Shown in pieces: positions 5,760 to 12,054 of a stretch of 14,278 nucleotides of DNA. A model generated the notes under the pieces. The model saw only the letters and a list, made by a program, of their open reading frames with translations, did not search any database and was not told the DNA's origin. Where the stretch lies: positions 1 through 14,278 of the forward strand of contig JASHQT010000318.1 of assembly GCA_030039005.1 (NCBI GenBank). The letters run 5' to 3'. The position numbers and the translations under genes were made by a program. Origin of the DNA: Bryobacteraceae bacterium. Lineage in GTDB: Bacteria > Acidobacteriota > Terriglobia > Bryobacterales > Bryobacteraceae. Each line of letters starts with the position of its first letter. Position 1 is the first letter of the stretch.

Positions 5760-6764
5760 TCACTCGCGGAGCGCGCGAATCGGGTCAACCTTCGTCGCTC
5801 GCAGCGCTGGGATCAGGCTCGCGAGTACCGCGACCACAATAAGGAACAGCGCTGCCCCCGCTGCGCTCACAGGATCGGCCGGACCGACTTGGTAAAGCAG
5901 AGGCGCGATCAGCCGGGTCCCTGCCAAGGCGATGGCGAGGCCGGCGGCGATTCCCAATAAAGCCAGCAGCAAGCCTTCTCTCATGACAATCCGAAGCACG
6001 CCCCCAGGATCGGCCCCCAGCGCCATGCGGATACCGATTTCGCGAGTCCGTTGGCTTACCGAGTGAGCCATAACTCCATAAAGACCTACCCCGGCGAGCA
6101 GCATGGAAATGGCGCCGAGCACTGCGAGCAACAACGAGGCGATCCGCGACCCAAACCAGGCAGCCGAGATGTAATTCGACAAGGGCATGGCCGTCAGGCC
6201 GGTGGAATTTGGATCGATGGCCGACATTTCGCGGCGGAGTACGGGGACGAAATCGCGCGCGTCATGGTCGGTCCGGGCGTAGAGGGCTACTCCGCTTTCG
6301 CCACTGCCGTAGTGCACTTGGTCGAAGGACATGTAGAAGTATGGCTGCGGCGCTTCCGACAGACTGTAGTACTTGCTGTCCTTGACCATTCCTACGATCT
6401 GGAACGGTTTGCCGTAAATCTGCACCCGGTGCCCCACGGGGTCACGCCCGTCGAAAAAGCGCCGTGCGAAAGACTCGTTGACGATCATGACGCGCGGCGC
6501 CGTTTCGTTATCCTCGGCCCGGAAATCGCGGCCGGCGCGAAGCGGGATCCAAACGTCTTGCGAGCGGCGGCACCGTGGCGTGACCAAGGCTGGTAACGGT
6601 AGTATGTTCCGGATTTCCAGGTCGGTCTTGTAGTGGGTAACAATCGGGCAGCAACCGAAGGCGTTCCGCGATTTCCTGGGCCGTCCGCTAAGTGGGATCT
6701 TAATGGCTTGTGATGTGCTCCAATTGTTGAACAATGTGGGATACACGAGGAAGAAAGCCCCCAC
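5760..6764 (-). pseudogene. ABC transporter permease (FtsX/MacB, acidobacterial type), N-terminally truncated
   Basis: The open frame (GTG at 6764, TGA at 5760-5762) has 334 codons, but only residues from about 70 on (roughly nt 6560 downward) match the family. It begins in the periplasmic MacB-like core at IPLRAGRDFRAEDNE, continues through VNESFARRFFDGRDPVG and IVGMVKDSKYYSL, and ends in an FtsX domain. That domain has three predicted membrane helices (about 208-231, 265-285, 300-325) and the conserved SQRTREIGIRMALGA segment and ALRATKVDPIRALRE end. Full acidobacterial permeases of this type are near 800 residues with two FtsX units, so about two thirds of the gene is gone. Residues 1-69 are low-quality read-in from unrelated DNA. 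No ATPase partner is nearby. Without its first helices and first FtsX unit the product is unlikely to work, so I call it a pseudogene; expression of the stub cannot be excluded. Confidence 0.82.
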
Positions 6765-6820
6765 TGGGGTTCGCTGCCAGTTAACTGGCTACCGCATCCC
6801 TAAATTGCTGACGTCGGCGT

Positions 6821-6996
6821 CTCCACACCGCCACTTCCGGTTCTCTGCCACCTGCACCGAAGAAGAGGCGAGGCATCGCGCTCACCCCGGCTCAGCAATC
6901 GCTTGTGCTGGAAGCAACGACAAATCCGTGGTGTTCGAGAACCTTCCTGCAAGTATCAGCCGCAACCGGGGCGCGCCGTGGCGAAGTGCGGCCCTG
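6821..6996 (+). pseudogene. Remnant of a second tyrosine integrase
   Basis: One frame with no usable start codon reads LTPAQQSLVLEAT (from about 6881) and then VSAATGARRGEVRAL (ending at 6996). This is the typical beginning of an integrase catalytic domain: a (L)T-x-x-Q/E-x-x-x-LLEA helix, then the box containing the first catalytic Arg (A-A-T-G-x-R-R-G-E). The residues before it, PAPKKRRGI, fit the basic linker between the core-binding and catalytic domains. After the box the frame degenerates, with no LRW-x-D strand and no Lys, H-x-x-R, His or Tyr boxes found downstream in any frame. It differs in sequence from the intact integrase at 3599-4792, so it is not a local duplicate. This is a dead fragment about 60 residues long. 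Confidence 0.55.
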
Positions 6997-7313
6997 CCCT
7001 TGAAGAGTTTCATAGCTGGTTTTCGATTTTACTCGAAACGGTGATGTTGAACTCATCCCTTGTGAGATGGCGCTGCACGTGCACCAGCAGCTATAGCGCC
7101 CTCCCGGTTGAAACAGCGCTACGCGGACAGTGGCAGACCGTCGGAAGTTATCTGACGGGGCAGGACAGGTTCTTTTCTGGAGCTTGCCGGCGGCTTGCGC
7201 GTAATGCCGCCGGCGGAGGCAGCGTGGGGCACTTCAAGGGGATGGCTATGCGGCCCGCAGTGCGGTTGGCATCGTGAAACTCATGCTAAACGAGATCATG
7301 GCGTCTGATGAAA

Positions 7314-7319
7314 TATAAT
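7314..7319 (+). promoter_or_regulatory. Candidate -10 element for a near-leaderless transcript
   Basis: A perfect TATAAT ends 10 nt before the ATG at 7330. Initiation 6-8 nt downstream would start the mRNA within about 5 nt of the ATG. There is no Shine-Dalgarno sequence before the ATG (the bases read ACCTCCCAAG), in keeping with leaderless translation. No clear -35 hexamer is seen 16-18 nt upstream. Confidence 0.33.
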
Positions 7320-7329
7320 ACCTCCCAAG

Positions 7330-10300
7330 ATGTCTCGTCCCGCCGCTCTCGTGCTGGCGTTGGCGTACTCTTGCTTCGGTCAAACCGTTACTAAACCGCA
7401 TCCAGCCGCCGCATTTCCCGGAGATTGGCTGCAATTTCGCAGCGACCGAAAGCTGACCGGGCATTCGCGCTTAGTCGGCAGTATCACACCTCCAACCATC
7501 ACCAGTACCAGTGCAGGGATTCCTAACCCTTCGACTCTGCCAACGATCTCTATTGGTTCCGTCTCCGTGGTGCTCTATGTGAATACGGGGGCGAACGTGC
7601 AGCGGGCCGATGTGACCATCCAAAATATCTCCACGTCTGACGGCTACTCGCTCCCCACATTTGGATTTTATTTTCTGCATCCGCTCTCGACCACGCAGTT
7701 CACTTTGAATTTCAGTCCGTCTGACCCAGACCTTGCCGATGTTACCGCCCTGACGCTAAACGTTGCTTTTCAGGCCGACACCTCCGCGCTCACGGTCTCT
7801 GCCACGGACATTAGCTCGCTGCCTACCCCGTTGCAGCGCTTGATATTTGCGGTCACCGCCAACCTGGCTAGCGTTTTCCAAAACCCTGCCCAAGTCAACA
7901 CCACGCCGGGAACGGCAACAGATCCGGTTTGGACGATTACTCAGGTGGCCTCATATGCCGCCTCGTTTAGCAATGTCTTCTTCCAGCCGGGGCCCGTTTT
8001 GTGGTCTCTGTTCCTCGGCGCCAGACAGACTTCCATTGCATTCCAGGCGAGCACGGGAAGCGCTGGTTCGATTAACCTTCCCGCAGTGGACGCTAACGTC
8101 GGAGCGCTTGCGGCTAATTCCACATGGGGCATTGGACCGCCCACCTATGATCTGAACCAGAACGGAAACCCTATCACGTTTCCCATTATCGACCCACAAA
8201 GTAAGATCGGTAACTTCGTTGCGGGCAGCTCTAGTTTTCAGGAAGTCCAATTCGACAGTTGCTATTCAACGAACGGAAACGTCACCCCGACTTGCGGATA
8301 CGGACATTTTTATCAGTGGCAAGGGGGTAATTGGGTGCAGCAATGGGAGACAGCGGGTATCCCTCTGCTGTTTTCCCCGAATACGATCGTGGGGGATTTC
8401 GACGGCGACGGCAAACTCGAAGTCGCCATGGAGCCTTGGTGGAATATCAACGTCTACGATTTGCTAACCGGAACCCCCAAGACCTCGGCCCGCGCCAGCC
8501 CGAACGACGTTCTTACCGGCCGCGAGTACGGCTGGCTCGGAGCATACGATTTGAACGGCGGCGGCGTTGAGGAGTTTGTGGTAATCGGTCTGTTCGAGAA
8601 CTTCCTCGCGGTGATGGGGTGGCAAAACGGGCAGCTGGTCAAGCTTTGGGATCACACCATCGAGATTGTCCACGATCTCGCTAAAACCATTCACTCTTGT
8701 ACTACCTATCCGGTGCAGGATATCGACGGCGATGGAAAGCTAGACGTAGTCACTTCCATTTACAACGAGACCGGCGACGGACAATGGCACGTTGTAGCCA
8801 GGGATGGGATGACAGGCAATGTACTCGTCGATATGCCCGGACGTTTTCTGCTCGGGATGACGGATGTGAATGGTGACGGAGCGTCGGAGATGTTCACGAT
8901 CGCCACCAGCGGTCAACTCGTGCCGGCTTACGGGCAAGTAGACGTGATGAGTTTTCAGGGTAAGAAATTGACGACCTTACTGGAATTAACCGGCGAGGGC
9001 TTGGCAACTCAGACCTACAATAATCTGCCGCTGAACATCAACTCCGGAAATGTGCTGTCGGATGTGGTCGCCGGCCCGGTCACCAAAGGCGGCCTTCCGG
9101 TGTTTTTTACGCAACAGCTGCTGGATGTGACGCAAGGAACCATAGAGGTGACCGCGTGGCAGTGGACAAATGGGGCGATCGCCGAACTGGGAACGATCAC
9201 CGGGCCAAATCTCCAGGTATTGGCTACGCAGCCCGCTGCTCCCGGTTCACCCGGGTTTCTGATCTCTTCGGCGATCAATGGGAACGTCGCTTCCACTCTT
9301 TCCGTAAGCGGTGTGAGCGGCACCATAGCGCAGTCGAGTGAAATGGATGCTCCTCTTTCTAGCGCCGTGGTGGGGCATCTAAAGCCCGGAGACCCACCTA
9401 CGGTGATCGTGCAGAACGCCCTGCAAGAAATGGTCGCGTTTCAGCCTTCCTCGACATCCGGTGGCGCAACCGTACTGTGGACACATGCTGGCCGTGGAGG
9501 ATATACCGGCGCCGATGACACAACCGGGGAATACCAGTATTCCGGGCCGCTACTGGCTTCCCTCGCCGGAGACGGCACCTTGCAGACGGTTGTGGCGACG
9601 GTCGGTCCATCTGGACAGGCGCGCATTGCCGCGATCCAGCCGGATGGCAGCGAATTCTGGGACAGTGATCTTAACAGTTATCCCGGAGCGCCAGCGCCAC
9701 CCGACGAGGCCGGGCTAACACTATTCTTTGCCGGACGGCTTCGGTATTCAAATCGCGAGGACATCCTCGCGACCACGCGCTCCGAGACGATCGCCAGCGA
9801 CCAACTCAACCTGCTCGACGGCAGCACCGGCCAATTGGTTTGGACCGACCCGAATGGCAGCACACCTGGAACAATCACACCACCGACGCATGATAGTCCC
9901 GGCGAGCAATGGTTCGCCACCTACGATTGGAATCAGAGCGGTCTCGATGATGTCATCGGTACTTCCTCGTACACATACTGGGTGAAAAATGGGGCGGATG
10001 CGAACTTGATCAACAAATATTTCACCTTTCCAACGCCTACATCAACCACTGGTATGGTGTTCCAGCCGGATGCAACCTGGACCAACGGCTTCTCGCCAAC
10101 CGGCGGCGTCCCGGTGATAGCCGATTTCCTCAACAACGGGACGGACACGATTCTATATGGCGGCAGCACTGGCCTACTCGGTCTGTTCGACCCAGCCAGC
10201 GGCATGGGAGTTTGGCAAGGCCCAGCCATGTCGGGGACGCCAGGCTACCTGCAAGGCATAGCCGATCTAGATGGCGATGGAACCTTGTCGCTGGTAAGCG

Positions 10301-11370
10301 CCGATGAGATTGGACCGAATGGAGCTTCGACATTGAAGGTCTACCAAGCCAGCACTGGGCAAGTGTTGTGGTCGATTCCTCTGCCTGGCTGTGGTCCCTC
10401 GGTTTACGCGGTCCCATCAATTTCCGTTGGCGACATAAACGGGGATGGGCGCGATGAGGCGGTCTTCACTTGTGGCACTACGATTTACGTAGTGGGCGCG
10501 AACCCCGGCAACCGATCGGGTAAAATCCTCTGGAGCCTGAATCTCGGAACATACCTCGACACTCCGATCCTGGCTGACCCGGAAGGTACGGGACGTTTGG
10601 AGATCGTCGTCGTCGGCTCAGACGGGTATGTGTATGGCATCGGCTCGCAGCCTTCGAATGCTCCGCCGGCTACAAACGCTCCTGCAATCGCCGCCAACGG
10701 CGTTGTGGAAGGTGCCACTTTCAAACCGGGGCAAATCGCTCCGGGCGGCTGGTTTACGATCTTGGGTACGAACCTGGCAAGCGCCATGTACCAGGCATCT
10801 GCAACACCATTGCCGCAACAGCTCGGCGGAACCGTCGTCATCGTCAACGGCCAGATCGCCCGTGTCGACTACGTCGACTCAGCGCAAATCAACGCTCAAA
10901 TGCCGCCCGACATGCCTATTGGCCCAGCGACCGTGATGGTCAACACAGGGGCAGGCAGCAGTAAAACCGTGAACGTGCAAATCGTCCCGGCAATCCCGGA
11001 AATTTTTCAATACGGGACCAATCGGGCGGTTGCGCAAAACCTTCCCGATTACAGTCTCAACGGGCCCACCAACGCGATCGCGCCCGGTGGCAATCTTGTG
11101 GTCTATTTCACGGGGGGTGGGTTGGTAAACGGCGACATCCGAGCGGGCGTGCCAGCTCCGCTCACCACACTGCTCCCGCTGCAGTTGCCGACAACGGTCC
11201 TGATTGGCGGCCAACAAGCGAAAGTGGCGTTCTCAGGCCTGACGCCGGGATCGATCGGGTTATACCAAGTCAACGCAACGGTTCCGTTGGATCTTTCTGC
11301 AGGCGACTATCCCGTGACGATTAACATAGGTGGCATAACTAGCAGTTCGGCCTTGATCTCAGTTAAGTAG
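7330..11370 (+). CDS. Secreted VCBS/FG-GAP repeat protein with TIGR03437 (Solibacter) C-terminal domain
   Basis: This 1346-residue protein begins with a short Sec signal, MSRPAALVLALAYSCFG, so it is exported; cleavage is probably near residue 17. A lipobox reading around C15 is possible but poor. Calcium-binding-like loops of VCBS/FG-GAP propeller blades recur: DFDGDGKLE (356), DIDGDGKLD (464), DVNGDGASE (512), DLDGDGTLS (979) and DINGDGRDE (1035), with weaker copies such as DWNQSGLDD between them. The chain thus folds largely as beta-propeller, alongside PQQ-like WLQFRSDRKLTGHS near residue 33. Residues about 1117-1346 are the Ig-like TIGR03437 domain, with GTNLAS, PLPQQLGGTVVIVNG, INAQMP, GLYQVNATVP and a GG-x-x-SSSALISV end. 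About 160 residues (58-220) without metal loops look like an insertion. The role is unknown; adhesion, surface binding or polymer recognition are guesses. The gene stands alone with a candidate leaderless start at 7330. Confidence 0.9.
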   Translation: MSRPAALVLALAYSCFGQTVTKPHPAAAFPGDWLQFRSDRKLTGHSRLVGSITPPTITSTSAGIPNPSTLPTISIGSVSVVLYVNTGANVQRADVTIQNISTSDGYSLPTFGFYFLHPLSTTQFTLNFSPSDPDLADVTALTLNVAFQADTSALTVSATDISSLPTPLQRLIFAVTANLASVFQNPAQVNTTPGTATDPVWTITQVASYAASFSNVFFQPGPVLWSLFLGARQTSIAFQASTGSAGSINLPAVDANVGALAANSTWGIGPPTYDLNQNGNPITFPIIDPQSKIGNFVAGSSSFQEVQFDSCYSTNGNVTPTCGYGHFYQWQGGNWVQQWETAGIPLLFSPNTIVGDFDGDGKLEVAMEPWWNINVYDLLTGTPKTSARASPNDVLTGREYGWLGAYDLNGGGVEEFVVIGLFENFLAVMGWQNGQLVKLWDHTIEIVHDLAKTIHSCTTYPVQDIDGDGKLDVVTSIYNETGDGQWHVVARDGMTGNVLVDMPGRFLLGMTDVNGDGASEMFTIATSGQLVPAYGQVDVMSFQGKKLTTLLELTGEGLATQTYNNLPLNINSGNVLSDVVAGPVTKGGLPVFFTQQLLDVTQGTIEVTAWQWTNGAIAELGTITGPNLQVLATQPAAPGSPGFLISSAINGNVASTLSVSGVSGTIAQSSEMDAPLSSAVVGHLKPGDPPTVIVQNALQEMVAFQPSSTSGGATVLWTHAGRGGYTGADDTTGEYQYSGPLLASLAGDGTLQTVVATVGPSGQARIAAIQPDGSEFWDSDLNSYPGAPAPPDEAGLTLFFAGRLRYSNREDILATTRSETIASDQLNLLDGSTGQLVWTDPNGSTPGTITPPTHDSPGEQWFATYDWNQSGLDDVIGTSSYTYWVKNGADANLINKYFTFPTPTSTTGMVFQPDATWTNGFSPTGGVPVIADFLNNGTDTILYGGSTGLLGLFDPASGMGVWQGPAMSGTPGYLQGIADLDGDGTLSLVSADEIGPNGASTLKVYQASTGQVLWSIPLPGCGPSVYAVPSISVGDINGDGRDEAVFTCGTTIYVVGANPGNRSGKILWSLNLGTYLDTPILADPEGTGRLEIVVVGSDGYVYGIGSQPSNAPPATNAPAIAANGVVEGATFKPGQIAPGGWFTILGTNLASAMYQASATPLPQQLGGTVVIVNGQIARVDYVDSAQINAQMPPDMPIGPATVMVNTGAGSSKTVNVQIVPAIPEIFQYGTNRAVAQNLPDYSLNGPTNAIAPGGNLVVYFTGGGLVNGDIRAGVPAPLTTLLPLQLPTTVLIGGQQAKVAFSGLTPGSIGLYQVNATVPLDLSAGDYPVTINIGGITSSSALISVK

Positions 11371-11474
11371 TGAGCCACTGACTCCGTAAGAATGGGTGTC
11401 CCGGCTTTCGCGCCGAATCGATTCTAGGGACGTGTCGCCGGACGACTCGGCGAACAAGCCCTTCAATGTCACCA

Positions 11475-11584
11475 TGATCGGGCCTGGTCAAAGCAATAAG
11501 CCGCCCACGGAACTGCTCCAGACGTGTCACGGGAATCGGCTCTCCGCAGATGAGGCAATACGTACCTGCCTCGATGCGTTTCAA
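11475..11584 (-). pseudogene. DksA/TraR-type C4 zinc-finger protein remnant, frameshifted
   Basis: On the minus strand the frame from about 11584 reads RIEAGTYCLICGEPIP and then RLE, the signature of the zinc-finger end of DksA/TraR proteins (family pattern RIExGTYGxCxxCGExIxxxRLEAxPxxxxCxxCQ). After RLE, at about 11515, one missing G shifts the frame; the next frame continues with AVPWAAYCFDQA, exactly the expected second half. The fragment also lacks two residues before the first Cys of the knuckle, and the fourth Cys is absent, so zinc could not be bound normally. The long N-terminal coiled coil is missing, with a stop upstream in the same frame. DksA-like proteins bind RNA polymerase through its secondary channel. 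This one is a wreck, not a gene; the call rests on two consecutive matching segments. Confidence 0.65.
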
Positions 11585-11670
11585 CCGTCCCGCACTTGGA
11601 TCAAGATCTGGGACGCAGCCATTCCTTCGTCCAGAGATTCAGAACTGCCTTGAACGAATCCGCCCGCGCT

Positions 11671-11817
11671 GACGATCCGGTGGTCCAGGTGTCCTGGAAC
11701 GCGCAGGCTTACTTATGCTTGGGTCGGCGTCCGTCTGCCCACGGAAGCCGAATGGGAGTATGCGGCGCGTGGCGGCTTGGAGCTGAAGAGAGTTATCCTT
11801 GGGCCGACGAACTCACA
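11671..11817 (+). pseudogene. Formylglycine-generating enzyme-like (FGE-sulfatase/SUMF1) domain remnant, two frameshifts
   Basis: Three successive stretches, in alternating frames, rebuild the centre of an FGE-sulfatase domain: DPVVQVSWNAQAY (11674-11712), then RLPTEAEWEYAARGG (about 11729-11775), then YPWADELT (11794-11817). The family runs PVxxVSWxxAxxYCxWxGxRLPTEAEWEYAARGG...YPWGDE, so order and spacing are right. The first break is an extra T at 11719-11720: removing it gives a continuous CWVGVRLPTE. A second indel near 11778-11785 restores the original frame. True FGEs oxidise a sulfatase Cys to formylglycine, but many bacterial paralogues have other roles, and the catalytic part is absent here. 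About 50 residues remain of a domain of roughly 250, so this is non-functional. Confidence 0.7.
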
Positions 11818-12032
11818 AATACTAGACCTGAAACGGGACCATGACAGGGCCAACCTGCCACGATCCCTAAACAACGCGAAAGCATGAGTTTCACGAATGT
11901 CTACTTCTGACAGTTCTGGAGCTTCTTGCACCGGAAGTATCCTCCGCTGGAATTCCTGGAGCCAAAGGTTCCGGTCCTACGGCGGCTCGAAGCGCAACAG
12001 GGCGGATTCCTGTTCTGTCCTTACGACCAGTC

Positions 12033-12049
12033 GACCCGACACAATCGGG
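12033..12049 (-). repeat. Hairpin element CCCGATTGTGTCGGGTC after the TonB receptor gene
   Basis: Read on the minus strand this is base-for-base the same 17-mer as at 5649-5665, again starting 5 nt after the stop codon (TAA at 12055-12057). The stem is CCCGA/TCGGG with loop TTGTG. It is followed by GACTGGTCG, so there is no T tract. A terminator, mRNA 3'-end stabiliser or dispersed REP-like repeat are all possible. Confidence 0.65.
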
Positions 12050-12054
12050 AAGCG

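Larger units (their letters stand above)
6765..7329. other. Gene-free accessory region with decayed DNA
   Basis: There is no intact gene here. Bases 6821-6996 hold an integrase remnant listed separately. A perfect 14-bp palindrome, GCCAGTTAACTGGC, lies at 6776-6789, and an odd palindrome, ATTGTTGAACAAT, at 6723-6735 just outside. From 7000 to 7300 I see nothing that resembles a known gene in any frame. The last 20 bp contain the promoter-like TATAAT of the next gene. Confidence 0.5.
11371..12034. other. Intergenic graveyard between the VCBS gene and the TonB receptor gene
   Basis: There is no intact gene in this 660-bp interval. It contains a minus-strand DksA/TraR remnant and a plus-strand FGE-like remnant, listed separately. 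A small hairpin, TCGCCG-7 nt-CGGCGA (11435-11453), follows the VCBS stop by 64 nt but has no T tract. Bases 11820-12030 show nothing recognisable on either strand. Confidence 0.5.

Noticed and set aside
6051..6596. Plus-strand 181-codon frame opposite the permease
   Set aside because: It overlaps the conserved permease segment on the minus strand and has no independent coding evidence.
6903..7277. Plus-strand 124-codon frame before the VCBS gene
   Set aside because: It runs through the integrase remnant in the wrong frame and shows a random-looking composition with no ribosome-binding site.
11435..11453. Hairpin TCGCCG-7 nt-CGGCGA as terminator of the VCBS gene
   Set aside because: There is no T tract on either side, and short GC stems like this are common in such DNA.
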